This document shows, piece by piece, positions 1-8,511 of a stretch of 34,678 nucleotides of DNA. The translations under genes and the position numbers were made by a program. The notes below the pieces were generated by a model. The model saw nothing but the letters and a program-made list of their open reading frames with translations. It was not told where the DNA came from and did not search any database. The DNA comes from Comamonadaceae bacterium (GTDB lineage Bacteria > Pseudomonadota > Gammaproteobacteria > Burkholderiales > Burkholderiaceae_C), in contig JAECRA010000046.1 in NCBI GenBank assembly GCA_015999985.1, forward strand, positions 1 to 34,678, read 5' to 3'. The stretch's first letter is position 1, and every line of letters starts with the position of its first letter.

Positions 1-270
1 ATCGCGCAGCTTCTCCGACATGCCACATCCGCGTGTGTCATAGCGAAGCACAGGCCTGGTGATTTCAGGGCGGCTGAGCAACCGATCCCAACTATTGAGA
101 CTACCGCCCATCTCGTGGATGAACACCACCGGAGCGCCGGCCACCGGAGCGCCGGCCACCGGTTCGCCGGCCACCGGTTCGCCGGCCGCCGGTTCGCCGG
201 CCGCCGGAGTGCCGGACCCTGGCCGGAACTCATACCGGATCGTGTTGCCGGCGACATCTGCCCAATTCAT
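1..270 (-). CDS. Alpha/beta hydrolase, N-terminal 90 codons (cut by window edge)
   Basis: The frame runs on the minus strand from an ATG at 270 and is open to the window edge. It shows the usual start of an alpha/beta hydrolase of the 3-oxoadipate enol-lactonase-like type: a first strand around NTIRYEF, an oxyanion-hole segment PVVFIHEMGGSLNSWD, and the RYDTRGCGMSE turn after strand 4. The nucleophile elbow and catalytic His lie outside the window, so activity cannot be judged. Between GSG and PVVFIHE sits an Ala/Pro/Gly-rich insert encoded by a 15-bp tandem repeat (listed separately); without it the sequence would read straight into the strand, so the insert probably forms a surface loop. 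The gene is divergent from the LysR gene, which may control it. The substrate is unknown. Confidence 0.8.
   Translation of the reverse strand, partial: MNWADVAGNTIRYEFRPGSGTPAAGEPAAGEPVAGEPVAGAPVAGAPVVFIHEMGGSLNSWDRLLSRPEITRPVLRYDTRGCGMSEKLRD
127..216. repeat. Six-copy 15-bp tandem repeat inside the hydrolase gene
   Basis: Six consecutive 15-bp units start at 127, 142, 157, 172, 187 and 202, with core CACCGGAGCGCCGGC. Units 1-2 are identical and units 3-4 are identical; 5 and 6 vary by a few bases, the last being the most diverged. Because 15 is a multiple of three, the array stays in frame on the minus strand and encodes repeats of the kind PVAGA / PVAGE / PAAGE. Copy-number change by slippage would lengthen or shorten the loop without breaking the reading frame. 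Confidence 0.95.
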
Positions 271-321
271 TGTCGTCTCCTATTTGGCGCTGAAGTTTAT
301 AAATGGAATTCAGATCAATCC

Positions 322-339
322 ATAGTCGTGATCAACTAT
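322..339. promoter_or_regulatory. Candidate LysR-type operator in the divergent intergenic region
   Basis: A perfect 5-bp inverted repeat, ATAGT-N8-ACTAT, lies in the 99-bp gap between the hydrolase and LysR start codons, ending 30 bp before the LysR ATG. LysR-type regulators bind interrupted dyads of the T-N11-A kind, and this dyad contains such a pair. The assignment rests on position and symmetry only; the short arms could occur by chance. Confidence 0.4.
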
Positions 340-369
340 CGGATATTCGATCCCTCTATAGTTCGAGAT

Positions 370-1305
370 ATGGACTTCAGCCAACTGAAACATTTTGTTT
401 GCATTGCGCAGCTTGGAGGTTTCAGCAAGGCTGAGAGGGCACTTGACATCTCTCAGCCCTCCTTGAGTCGGCAGATGCGCCTTCTCGAAGAGGATCTCAA
501 CACCAAGCTGTTTCTGCGCACCGGTCGTGGAGTGGCCTTGACCCCCACCGGGGAAGCGTTTCTCCCGCACGCTCAAGCCATCCTGGATGCCATCGCGAAT
601 GGACGGGAAGCGCTTAGAAGTGCCAGTTCCGATCTCACGGGCAAGATTTCCGTCGGGCTGGTTCCTCGCCTGGCCAGGGTTCTAACCCCTCCGCTGGTGA
701 CCGCGTTTCGTGCCCGATTCCCCAACGCCACCATCTCCATCATCGAGAACAAGACACCTAACCTGGTGACTGCGCTGAATCTGGGCCATGTGGAAGTGGC
801 CGTGCTTTTCAACCTGGAAGAACTCGACGAGCTTCTGGTGGAACCTCTGACCGAGGAGCACTATGTACTCATAGGTCTGCGTTCGGGTGGGCAAGAGCTC
901 CCTTCGAGCATCCCCTTCGAAGAACTCGCTCACTTTCCATTGATTCTTCCTTCCCTGTCGAACTCGATTCGCGCCAATTTGGAGTTGACCCGACGCCGAA
1001 CCAATACCCCCCTGAATGTCGTGGTGGAAGCCGACACCATGTTGGCCGTGTTTGACCTGATCCGCCTGGGTATTGGGTACAGCGTCGTGGGTCACGGCGA
1101 GGCCAAGCTGGCTCAAGCCAGCAATGAGTTCACCAGCGCGCGCATTTCGGGCATGGGCTCGCGCAACATCACCTATATGGCGCGATCACGCCGCCTGCCA
1201 TCTACCTACCTGGGCGAGGCGGTAGCGGGGCTCATCAGAGAGTTGAACCTGGCCGCGTTGCTGGGGGCCGATCCTGTGCAGCCAGACAATGGAAGTCACG
1301 GCTAG
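370..1305 (+). CDS. LysR-family transcriptional regulator
   Basis: A 311-residue protein, typical for the family. Residues 1-60 form the winged helix-turn-helix, with FSKAERALDISQPSLSRQMRLLE matching the LysR signature. The remainder (about 90-300) is the periplasmic-binding-like effector domain. I took the ATG at 370 because it places MDFSQLKHF at the normal family N terminus; the frame is open back to 115, but that part runs through the hydrolase gene's tandem repeat and has no LysR-like content. It is divergent from the hydrolase gene, the classic layout for a LysR regulator and its target, so it probably activates that gene in response to an aromatic or organic-acid metabolite. The inducer cannot be read from sequence. 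Confidence 0.92.
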   Translation: MDFSQLKHFVCIAQLGGFSKAERALDISQPSLSRQMRLLEEDLNTKLFLRTGRGVALTPTGEAFLPHAQAILDAIANGREALRSASSDLTGKISVGLVPRLARVLTPPLVTAFRARFPNATISIIENKTPNLVTALNLGHVEVAVLFNLEELDELLVEPLTEEHYVLIGLRSGGQELPSSIPFEELAHFPLILPSLSNSIRANLELTRRRTNTPLNVVVEADTMLAVFDLIRLGIGYSVVGHGEAKLAQASNEFTSARISGMGSRNITYMARSRRLPSTYLGEAVAGLIRELNLAALLGADPVQPDNGSHG

Positions 1306-1332
1306 GAGACAGGCTTTTTTCGGGTGCGCTGA

Positions 1333-2178
1333 CTACCGCGCACCCATTCGCACCAGCCGCGCCGCCTCTTCAGCCCGGGCATCGTCCACCTCACGCAGCA
1401 CAGAGCCTACATCCACAGATTGTTTAGAGCGTTCAAAGCGGCCCGTCAGTACCGATTCAACCGACAGCACGCCGCTATGGTAGAGGCTCCAGATCTCTTC
1501 GCCGTAACGTGTCCTCAACAATTCGGGCGCGAACTGACCGAAGAAATTCTTGAGGTTGTTCACGTCGCGCAGCAGCATGCGTTGGGCGTGGTTGTTGCCT
1601 GCAGCGTCAACGGCCTGCGGCAGGTCGATCACGACGGGGCCGTCGGCTGCGAGCAGGATGTTGAACTCGGACAAGTCGCCATGCACCACCCCGGCACACA
1701 ACATGCGAACCACCTCCTTGATCAGCGTGGCATGGTGCCGCACCGCATCTTCGGGGCTGAAAACCACATCGTTCAGGCGTGGTGCGGCGTCACCGTCAGC
1801 GTCGGTCACCAATTCCATCAGCAATACGCCGTCGCAGAAGTTGTAGGGTGTTGGCACCCGCACACCTGCCGCCGCCAGGCGGTAAAGCGCGTCGACCTCA
1901 GCGCTTTGCCAGGCGGCTTCCTGCTCCTGGCGGCCAAACTTGCTGCCCTTGGCCATGGCGCGGGCTGAACGAGAGTTCTTGACCCTGCGGTTTTCGGTGT
2001 AGTCCACGGCTTGGCGGAAGCTTCGATGGGTGGCTTCCTTGTAGATCTTGGCGCAGAGGGTGTCATCCCCAAGGCGCACCACGTACACCATGGCCTCCTT
2101 GCCGCTCATCAGTTGGCGCACCACGGTATCGATCAGGCCTTCTTCGACCAGCGGTTGCAATCTTGGCGGTGTTTTCAT
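1333..2178 (-). CDS. RIO1-type serine protein kinase
   Basis: A 281-residue single-domain RIO kinase. Visible elements are a nucleotide-binding segment SGKEAMVYVV (about 25-34), the probable ATP-contacting Lys in CAKIYK (Lys44), the catalytic loop HGDLSEFNIL (His166, Asp168, Asn173) and the metal-binding Asp in VIDLPQ (Asp185), which replaces the DFG motif in RIO kinases. The segment KNSRSARAMAKGSKFGRQ is the basic stretch common in bacterial RIO1 proteins. Bacterial RIO1 proteins occur in many proteobacteria, but their substrates are mostly undefined; no target is suggested by the neighbours. The gene converges on the LysR gene with a 27-bp gap and ends a group of unrelated minus-strand genes. 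Confidence 0.9.
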   Translation of the reverse strand: MKTPPRLQPLVEEGLIDTVVRQLMSGKEAMVYVVRLGDDTLCAKIYKEATHRSFRQAVDYTENRRVKNSRSARAMAKGSKFGRQEQEAAWQSAEVDALYRLAAAGVRVPTPYNFCDGVLLMELVTDADGDAAPRLNDVVFSPEDAVRHHATLIKEVVRMLCAGVVHGDLSEFNILLAADGPVVIDLPQAVDAAGNNHAQRMLLRDVNNLKNFFGQFAPELLRTRYGEEIWSLYHSGVLSVESVLTGRFERSKQSVDVGSVLREVDDARAEEAARLVRMGAR

Positions 2179-2251
2179 GGGGGCTATTTTGCGCTAGTGT
2201 CGTGAGTTGGAAGTTCGCTGAAAAAACAAGTCTGCCGAAATCGGTGTCAGG

Positions 2252-3118
2252 CTAGCCTGCATCGTGCTCTTCATCTCTCTCCCATTCGGGGGCAGAAAAT
2301 GAATGGAGGTTCTCAAAAGCCCAGCGTTCCCGGAACCCCCGATCAGACTCATGGCGCCAAATGGCTTCTTGGACTTCTCTCAGTTCCGTAAGCGGTAGAC
2401 CTTGCTCTAGATCGTCCAAAACGATGATGGGGACAGTGGGGCCTCCGTCTTTTCCACAGTACTCCACCCAGAACTTGATGTGGCTTTGAAGCAAGGTGAG
2501 TGGATTTCCGGTGGAGTAAGGCTCGAGCTCCCATTCCAGACGCTCATTCAGATCCGACAGGTCGTTCTTGATATCGATTTGAAGAACGGTGTCGAGGTTC
2601 GAACTTGACGTGCTCTTCGCTTGCGAAGAATTACTGTAAATCCTGAATAATCCCTCCAGAGACTCTTTATCTTTCAGCAACCCAATTTGACATTGACGGA
2701 GCTTTTCCAACTCCGCCTTCGTGAAAACGCATCCGATACGAAAAATATCATCCCTGCTTGCAAAGGATTTTTTGTATCGTTTGATTGCTATTTTATTCAA
2801 TATTACTGCTTGTTTAACTTCTTCGCTATTATCAAGTCTTCGTAACTGCTTTCCTATTTCATCCAGATCTTCTTCAGAAAACTGCGAGACAATATTCTCG
2901 TTTGAAGAAATTATTTTTACTTTCCGCATAATTTCAAAATTACGCCGAATTTCTTCGAGCTCACTTGACATATCATCAACAGGGGATAGAGACGGCGCTA
3001 GACTTTCCCCTTCGTTAATTCCCACGGCCGGCAATGAGTCAACGTTATCAGACTGCGCCAGAAGCTTGGATTGCTCAGAAACAGGCATTGAGCCATTGAA
3101 GGGATCAATAGGAGGCAT
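2252..3118 (-). CDS. Hypothetical protein, paralogue of the adjacent upstream gene
   Basis: A 288-residue protein of no family I recognise. It has no signal peptide or obvious membrane segment, is rich in charged and helical stretches and ends in an acidic tail (EWERDEEHDAG). It aligns by eye with the protein encoded at 3164-4162: MPPIDPFNGSMP against MPAFDSSVASMP at the N terminus, ELEEIRRNFEIMRKVKI against ELEAIQTGFELIRKWRI, and IKFWVEYC...VPIIVLDD against LQFWGEIL...VAIVDQYS near the C terminus. The matched N termini support both start codons, although neither has a clear Shine-Dalgarno sequence. Base composition is visibly more AT-rich than in the flanking genes (runs such as ttattcaatattactgc), suggesting acquisition. 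Function unknown; a secreted or toxin/immunity-type protein is possible but unproven. Confidence 0.75.
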   Translation of the reverse strand: MPPIDPFNGSMPVSEQSKLLAQSDNVDSLPAVGINEGESLAPSLSPVDDMSSELEEIRRNFEIMRKVKIISSNENIVSQFSEEDLDEIGKQLRRLDNSEEVKQAVILNKIAIKRYKKSFASRDDIFRIGCVFTKAELEKLRQCQIGLLKDKESLEGLFRIYSNSSQAKSTSSSNLDTVLQIDIKNDLSDLNERLEWELEPYSTGNPLTLLQSHIKFWVEYCGKDGGPTVPIIVLDDLEQGLPLTELREVQEAIWRHESDRGFRERWAFENLHSFSAPEWERDEEHDAG

Positions 3119-3162
3119 AGTTACTCAGAATTATATTAATTCAGGTGGCAAAAAATTGCGCA

Positions 3163-3177
3163 CTCACCAAAGGTGAG
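3163..3177. terminator. Small hairpin with T-run between the two paralogues
   Basis: A perfect 6-bp inverted repeat CTCACC-AAA-GGTGAG overlaps the stop codon of the upstream paralogue. Read on the minus strand it is followed within a few bases by a run of six T. The stem is short, so it may act as a weak terminator or attenuator between the two genes rather than a full stop. Confidence 0.35.
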
Positions 3178-4162
3178 GAGGAATGAGCTCTTCGCGACCT
3201 TCCTCTACGGAGCTCGAACTCTCCAGATCAGTCACTTCGAAATCATTCCATCGTCTATCTGCCGACTGTTTTAACGCGATCAAACTCCCTGTCTCCGGAG
3301 TGGTTTGGTTGGAAATCTTGTCAAGGGGCGGAGGAAGTGTGGGAAGCGCCTTATGGGGCCGAGAATACTGATCGACAATTGCCACAGAAATCGGCCTCTC
3401 TGACCATTTGAGAATCTCACCCCAGAATTGAAGGCCGCTTCTGCTAAGCGCACCATCACCTTGACGGCCATTAAAAAACAAGCTACCCCACGATTCTCCA
3501 GCCTGATTGGGCGCGTCGCGATGTATTTTTATAGGAACAGATTCTCTAAAATCAGGGTAAACTTTGACATATTTCTCTAAACAGTATTTAGCTTCTTCAT
3601 AGATTTCCATAACTGGATCCCATACGACCAGAAGCGTAAGAAATTTATCTCGAGCCTGCTCCATCAACTTCAGTTCGTCAATAGTCAGTATCAAACCCGT
3701 AAGACGCGGAGCTTGCACCGAATTTTTGGAGAAACGATCTAAATAACGATTCTCGGCGCACCGCAATAAACTTTCCATATTTTTGTATATGGTCAGTTCC
3801 GATGCAGACTTGGTGAGCCTGTGGATAACATCCAAGTCAAAACCGCACAGAACACTTCTCGCGGACGTTGAAAAGCGAACAATCCTCCACTTTCGAATCA
3901 ATTCAAATCCGGTTTGAATCGCTTCCAATTCTTTGAGAGAATCTGCGTTGGTCAACGGAATATGAGTAGACGCAATATCCTGCGCGATGCCGAGTCTGCA
4001 ATCGTCGCTGTCGCTCAAGAGCGAAGCTCTGGTGCCCGCGGCCTCGACAACGGTCACCCAGGAATGGGTTCCTGGCACTACGGTGGCGGGTTCGGCTCGA
4101 TTTTCAGGCGTGAAGTTCCGCGGGGTAGGCATCGATGCAACGCTGGAGTCAAATGCAGGCAT
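3164..4162 (-). CDS. Hypothetical protein, first of a paralogous pair
   Basis: A 332-residue protein without recognisable domain, signal peptide or membrane helix. The first ~85 residues are low-complexity and probably disordered; a helical core begins near LKELEAIQTGFELIRKWRI. It shares this core, a central helical region and a C-terminal FW(G/V)E...VA(I/V) block with the 288-residue protein encoded 45 bp downstream, so the two arose by tandem duplication and have diverged strongly. Both genes are more AT-rich than the surroundings. There is no good ribosome binding site before the chosen ATG; it was kept because the first dozen residues match the paralogue. An effector, toxin or phage-derived protein is conceivable, but nothing in the sequence decides this. 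Confidence 0.72.
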   Translation of the reverse strand: MPAFDSSVASMPTPRNFTPENRAEPATVVPGTHSWVTVVEAAGTRASLLSDSDDCRLGIAQDIASTHIPLTNADSLKELEAIQTGFELIRKWRIVRFSTSARSVLCGFDLDVIHRLTKSASELTIYKNMESLLRCAENRYLDRFSKNSVQAPRLTGLILTIDELKLMEQARDKFLTLLVVWDPVMEIYEEAKYCLEKYVKVYPDFRESVPIKIHRDAPNQAGESWGSLFFNGRQGDGALSRSGLQFWGEILKWSERPISVAIVDQYSRPHKALPTLPPPLDKISNQTTPETGSLIALKQSADRRWNDFEVTDLESSSSVEEGREELIPPHLW

Positions 4163-4459
4163 AGGTTGGTTAACTGATCTTCGAGGATCCCCTGAATCAA
4201 GTTTGCTTCAACGCTTACCCTGAATGAAGGTTGCAGAGACAAAGGGGTTGACCACGACAAACGCGCTGCAAGAGGACAGGCAGCGCGGTAGAAATTCAAC
4301 CCACAAGAAGAAATGGCAACTTAAGGACTGAGTTCACACTCGCCGTTTCGCCCAATGAGTAACCAACGGGGGGCTCTCAGTTCCTTCTCAGAGCCAATTT
4401 TTCTCAGCGACCCCTTTGCAAAGCCCAACGCGGACGCCGGGCTGCCTTCAGGGTAATGC
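4163..4459. other. Intergenic stretch with two hairpins, downstream of the ABC transporter operon
   Basis: No credible gene in these 297 bases. Two inverted repeats are visible. At 4263-4286, GCGCTGC and GCAGCGC flank a 10-base loop. At 4372-4395, GGCTCTCAG and CTCAGAGCC (one mismatch) flank a 6-base loop and are followed on the plus strand by AATTTTT. Either may help end transcription leaving the transporter operon on the minus strand, though on that strand neither has a good T-run. The promoter of the gene ending the region (start 4162) should also lie here, but no convincing -35/-10 pair was found. Confidence 0.4.
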
Positions 4460-5491
4460 TCAAACCACGGCGACAGGTCCGCTCTCTGCCACCGCGTCTG
4501 TACGCAAACAGCGCGCCCAGTGATTGCTTGACATATGCACTGGCGCAGGTTGCGTGTGACGACAGCGCTCTTCGGCCCAACTGCAGCGCTCGGCGAAGGC
4601 GCAACCCGCAGGCAAGGCGGCGAGATCGGGCGGCGAGCCGCCAATGGTTTCGAGCCGGCTGCCGGGCGCAAGGGCACCGTGCGCGCGACTCTTGAGCAGG
4701 GCCACGGTGTACGGGTGGCGTGGCGCCCGGATGAGTTCGCGCGCAGTGCCTTGCTCCACAATGCGGCCCGCATACATCACGGCGATTCGATCGGCCACTT
4801 CGACCGCGGCGCCGATGTCATGCGTGACGAACAGCACGGACAGACCCAGGTCCCGCTGCAATTCACGCAGCAGCAGCAATATCTGAATCTGCACCGTGGC
4901 GTCAAGCGCTGTGGTTGGTTCGTCGGCCAGCAATACCTGAGGCCGGCAAGCCAGGGCAAGTGCAATCATGGCGCGCTGGCGCATACCGCCAGACATTTCG
5001 TGCGGGTAGGCCTGCAGTCGACGCTCGGGGCTCGGGATACGAACTCGCTCGAACAATTCCAACGCACGACGCTGCGCCTCTGCCTTGGACACCGGTTCGT
5101 GCCGGCGGATGGTTTCGACAATCTGCGCGCCTACGGGGTAGACCGGATCCAGCGCCAACAGCGGCTCCTGGAAAATCATGGAAACGAATTTTCCGCGGTA
5201 GTCTGCCAGTTCTCGGTTGGACATGGCCAGCACGTCGCGGCCGGCCACCCGTACCTGGCCCGTCACCTGGCTGCGACGCGGCGGATGCAGGCGCAACAGA
5301 GTGCGCATGGTCACGCTTTTGCCGGAGCCCGATTCTCCGATCAATGCGACGACTTCACCCTGGTTCACGTCGAGGCTGACCCCATTGACGGCGTGCACAG
5401 GTTTGCGCCCACCAGTGAACGTTACGTGCAAATCACTCAGGTGGATGAGAGGCTCTGTAGCGGTATTCATGGACAGTCCTTGCGCGTTCAT
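4460..5491 (-). CDS. Peptide/nickel-type ABC transporter ATPase (OppD/DppD-like)
   Basis: A 343-residue ATPase energising the importer encoded upstream. Motifs are complete: Walker A GESGSGKS (52-59), Q-loop Gln108, signature MSGGM (166-170) preceding RQR, Walker B LLADEP (Asp190, Glu191) and switch His224 in FVTHD. The C-terminal oligopeptide-transporter extension is present, with RHPYTVALL and the Cys-containing segment CAFAERCSWAEERC seen in DppD/OppD proteins. The start overlaps the stop of the OppF-like gene by 4 bp (ATGA); a second in-frame ATG seven codons in is less likely. It is the last gene of the operon and pairs with the OppF-like ATPase as a heterodimer on the inner face of the cytoplasmic membrane. 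Confidence 0.95.
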   Translation of the reverse strand: MNAQGLSMNTATEPLIHLSDLHVTFTGGRKPVHAVNGVSLDVNQGEVVALIGESGSGKSVTMRTLLRLHPPRRSQVTGQVRVAGRDVLAMSNRELADYRGKFVSMIFQEPLLALDPVYPVGAQIVETIRRHEPVSKAEAQRRALELFERVRIPSPERRLQAYPHEMSGGMRQRAMIALALACRPQVLLADEPTTALDATVQIQILLLLRELQRDLGLSVLFVTHDIGAAVEVADRIAVMYAGRIVEQGTARELIRAPRHPYTVALLKSRAHGALAPGSRLETIGGSPPDLAALPAGCAFAERCSWAEERCRHTQPAPVHMSSNHWARCLRTDAVAESGPVAVV

Positions 5492-6549
5492 GCCGGCAGC
5501 GCTTCTGGGTGGCCGCTACCACGCTGGTGGATCAAACACGCGACCGACTGCTGTGCGCGAAGCACACGAGGTGGCTCAATGCTCGAACACACCAACGCGG
5601 CATGAGCGCAACGTGGGTGAAACCGGCAACCAGCAGGCGGGTCTATGGGGTTGGGCGGATCACCAGACAGCGGCACCTCTTCGGTCCGATGGTCTGGATC
5701 CATGGAAGGCATGGATGACAGCAACGCATTGGTGTAAGGATGCGCGGGATGCTCGAACAGCGCTTCAGAAGGGCCCACCTCGGCCACTTGGCCCAGGTAC
5801 ATGACCATTACCCGGTCGCTGATGAAACGCACTACGTTGAGATCGTGGCTGATGAACACATAGGTCAGACCGAACTCGGCCTTGAGATCCAGCAGCAGGT
5901 TGAGCACCTGCGCTTCAACAGACTTGTCGAGCGCGGACACGGCTTCGTCCAGAATGACCACGCGCGGCTGAAGCGCCAGTGCGCGCGCAATGTTCACACG
6001 CTGGCGTTGGCCACCGGAGAGCTCGTGGGGATAGCGCTCAGCGAAGCGAGCAGGCTCCAGGCCTACCCGCGCCAGCAGGTCATGCGCTCGCGCCGTCGCT
6101 TCACGCGCCGACACGCCGTGAACACGCGGCCCAAAGGCAATCGAGTCTTCTATGGTCAGCCGGGGGTTCAAAGAGGCGTAACTATCTTGGAACACCATCT
6201 GCACCTGGCGCCGAAATTCCTTGAGCGGCAACTCGCGGCTGCCCACGACACGGCCGTCAAACACCACTTCTCCGGCACTGGGCTCAATCAGTTGCATCAG
6301 CAGCCTGGCAGTTGTCGACTTGCCACAGCCGGACTCGCCCACCACACCCAGCGTCTCGCCTTTCATGACCTCGAAGTCCACGCCATCGACCGCGCGCACG
6401 ACCTTGCCGTGCCCGCCAAACAGGGGCTTGCCTTTGGACAGCGCGAAGTGCTTTTTAAGTCCCCTCACCTGCAACAGCGGTTCGGCTTGATGGTCTGTGC
6501 GGGCGCCCGAGAACTGCTCAGCGGCACGGGTCAATGTTTCAATCGACAT
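5488..6549 (-). CDS. Peptide/nickel-type ABC transporter ATPase (OppF/DppF-like)
   Basis: A 353-residue ATPase, partner of the OppD-like subunit. It contains Walker A GESGCGKS (71-78), Q-loop Gln121 in [12 protein letters not shown] (the SLNPR run is typical of OppF), signature LSGGQ (177-181), Walker B with Asp201-Glu202, and switch His235 in FISHD. The C-terminal extension includes [15 protein letters not shown] and a CRFHPRC motif. The gene lies only 5 bp downstream of the DppC-like permease gene and overlaps the next ATPase gene by 4 bp, consistent with translational coupling. Here the F-type gene precedes the D-type gene, the reverse of the common opp/dpp order. Confidence 0.95.
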   Translation of the reverse strand: MSIETLTRAAEQFSGARTDHQAEPLLQVRGLKKHFALSKGKPLFGGHGKVVRAVDGVDFEVMKGETLGVVGESGCGKSTTARLLMQLIEPSAGEVVFDGRVVGSRELPLKEFRRQVQMVFQDSYASLNPRLTIEDSIAFGPRVHGVSAREATARAHDLLARVGLEPARFAERYPHELSGGQRQRVNIARALALQPRVVILDEAVSALDKSVEAQVLNLLLDLKAEFGLTYVFISHDLNVVRFISDRVMVMYLGQVAEVGPSEALFEHPAHPYTNALLSSMPSMDPDHRTEEVPLSGDPPNPIDPPAGCRFHPRCAHAALVCSSIEPPRVLRAQQSVACLIHQRGSGHPEALPA

Positions 6550-6554
6550 ACAAC

Positions 6555-7448
6555 CTAGCCTTTGTTGTCCATGGCCGAGCGCAGGCCATCAGACAGAAGA
6601 TTGAACGAAATCGACGTGATGAAGATCATCAGTCCCGGCAAGGCGGCAACCCAAGGCTGCACATAGATCGCAGTGCGCAATGTATTGAGCATCAGACCCC
6701 ATTCTGGCTCTGGAGGTTTGACTCCCATGCCAAGAAAAGACAGACCGGAGGCCAGAATCATGGAAACAGCGATCAAACTGGTGGAGTACACGAAGATCGG
6801 GCCCAGGACATTGCCGAGCACATGTTCGCGCACGATGAGAAACGGACTCGCGCCGGTGGCACGCGCCGCTTCCACATAGTCTCGACCGCGCACCTGTGTG
6901 GTCACTGTCTCGGCGATACGCGCGATCTGCGGAATGAACACCACGGTCAGTGAGATCAGCGAATTCAAGACACCAGCACCCAACGCACCAGAAAGCGCAA
7001 TGGCCAGCAGTACGGAGGGGAATGCGTAGAACACATCGACCGTTCTCATGATCACGCTGTTGACCGCACCACCAGCATATCCGGCGGTGATGCCAATGGC
7101 TGATCCGATCACGAAGGCGCAAAGGACGGGCGTGATTCCGATGAAGAGCGATAGCCGCGCCCCCACGATCAAGCGCGACAGCAGGTCACGGCCCAACTCA
7201 TCGGTCCCAAGCAGGTGGCCCTCTGTGCCTATAGGCTTGAGGCGCTTCAGCATGGACGCCTGATAGGGATCGGCCGGCGCAAGCCAGGGCCCGAACACGG
7301 CCAGGGCAATCAGCACCAGCACCATCACGGCAGCGCCTATGGCCACCGGGTCGCGCTTCAACCTGAGCCATACAGATGCCCAGTATCCGCGCCCGCGTGA
7401 GACAGGGGCCGCGGACAGATTGGGCGAAGAAGAGAGCAAGGTACTCAT
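6555..7448 (-). CDS. ABC transporter permease (OppC/DppC-like)
   Basis: A 297-residue inner-membrane permease. It has an N-terminal cytoplasmic tail with SVWLRLKRDPVAIG, a first helix (MVLVLIALAVFGPWL), the segment HLLGTDELGRDLLSRLIVGARLS that is near-universal in OppC/DppC proteins, further helices, and the EAA loop EAARATGAS that docks on the ATPases. I chose the ATG at 7448 because it has AAGGAG about 8 bases upstream and gives the normal N terminus; the frame is open further upstream, but that part overlaps the DppB-like gene. It forms the translocation pore with the DppB-like permease encoded just upstream. Confidence 0.95.
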   Translation of the reverse strand: MSTLLSSSPNLSAAPVSRGRGYWASVWLRLKRDPVAIGAAVMVLVLIALAVFGPWLAPADPYQASMLKRLKPIGTEGHLLGTDELGRDLLSRLIVGARLSLFIGITPVLCAFVIGSAIGITAGYAGGAVNSVIMRTVDVFYAFPSVLLAIALSGALGAGVLNSLISLTVVFIPQIARIAETVTTQVRGRDYVEAARATGASPFLIVREHVLGNVLGPIFVYSTSLIAVSMILASGLSFLGMGVKPPEPEWGLMLNTLRTAIYVQPWVAALPGLMIFITSISFNLLSDGLRSAMDNKG

Positions 7449-7474
7449 CTCAATGTGCTCCTTCAATTCATTGA

Positions 7475-8428
7475 TCAAGCGCGCTCGATCCGGGGATCGA
7501 GCAAGGTTTGCAGAATGTCCACCAGCAGGTTCAGCACCACGAAGAACATGGCCAACACCAGGATCGTGCCTTGCAGCAGCGGCAGGTCGCGCTGAAAGAT
7601 GGCGGCGTTGAGCAAAAAGCCGGTTCCAGGCCAATTGAAGACGGTCTCGATCAGGATGGAGCCGCCGAGCAGGTAACCCAGTTGCAAGCCCATTACGGCC
7701 AGGGCGGTGGGCGCAGCGTTCTTGACCACGTGGCAGAAGATGCCGAAGTCTGTGAGCCCCTTCGCGCGCAGGCCCACGACGAATTCCTGCGCCAGGATGT
7801 CAGCCACCAAGGCACGCACAGTGCGCGCCACAATGCCCATGGGAATGACTGCCATGGTCAAGGCCGGCAGCACCATGAACTTCATCTGCTCAAGGCTCCA
7901 TCGGGACTCGCCCGCGCCCGGTGAGCCAGCACCGGAGGCTGGCAACCAACCCAGGAGCGACGAAAACACAATGACCATCACCATGCCCAGCCAGTAGTGC
8001 GGCACCGATACGCCGAGCACAGACACCACAGATGCCGCCCGGTCGATCCATGAGTTGCGGAAGTAGCCCGCCACAAAGCCGAACAGGCAACCGAGCGTGA
8101 AGCCGATGGCCATGGCGACCACAGCCAGGCGCAGTGTGTGGCCCACTGCGGTGATGACTTCATCCACCACAGGCCGACTCGTGGCGATGGACGTACCCAG
8201 ATCGCCTTGCAGGGCACGCCAGATCCAGCTGAAGAACTGCTCCGGCAAGCTGCGATTGAAACCATAGAGTTCGCGCAACTGCGCCTGCAGTTCAGCCGTC
8301 GCGTCCGGCGGAAGCACTGCCACCAGCGGATCGCCCGGTGCCAGATGCACCAGCGCAAAGCAGACCAATGCAACACCCACAATGGTGGGCATGGCATGAA
8401 CGAGACGGCGCAGGATGTAGGCGAACAT
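7475..8428 (-). CDS. ABC transporter permease (OppB/DppB-like)
   Basis: A 317-residue permease starting MFAYILRRLVHAMPTIVGVAL, the standard OppB/DppB opening with first membrane helix. Further family marks are HLAPGDPL, the GDLGTSI segment, the EAA-type loop around GLRAKGLTD, and the C-terminal TVFNWPGTGFLL and DPRIERA end. About six membrane helices can be read. It lies 83 bp after the solute-binding protein gene and 26 bp before the DppC-like gene, in the usual A-B-C order. No substrate can be assigned from permease sequence alone. Confidence 0.95.
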   Translation of the reverse strand: MFAYILRRLVHAMPTIVGVALVCFALVHLAPGDPLVAVLPPDATAELQAQLRELYGFNRSLPEQFFSWIWRALQGDLGTSIATSRPVVDEVITAVGHTLRLAVVAMAIGFTLGCLFGFVAGYFRNSWIDRAASVVSVLGVSVPHYWLGMVMVIVFSSLLGWLPASGAGSPGAGESRWSLEQMKFMVLPALTMAVIPMGIVARTVRALVADILAQEFVVGLRAKGLTDFGIFCHVVKNAAPTALAVMGLQLGYLLGGSILIETVFNWPGTGFLLNAAIFQRDLPLLQGTILVLAMFFVVLNLLVDILQTLLDPRIERA

Positions 8429-8511
8429 AGAAAAGCTGATAGAGCGTGGGATGGACGGGACCGCAGACGATTGTTTTAAGTTCGCCGCGGCACCGCCCTG
8501 TGCTTGAAGTT

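Noticed and set aside
127-216. Repeat array as a CRISPR
   Set aside because: Units are 15 bp, directly adjacent without unique spacers, and lie in frame inside a coding sequence.
115-369. Upstream extension of the LysR frame to an ATG at 115
   Set aside because: The extension is translated through the hydrolase gene's tandem repeat, has low-complexity sequence, and the known LysR N terminus begins at the ATG at 370.
4535-5605. 356-codon open frame on the plus strand
   Set aside because: It is antisense to the OppD-like ATPase gene, whose motifs are complete; the antisense product is His/Gln-rich without any family mark.
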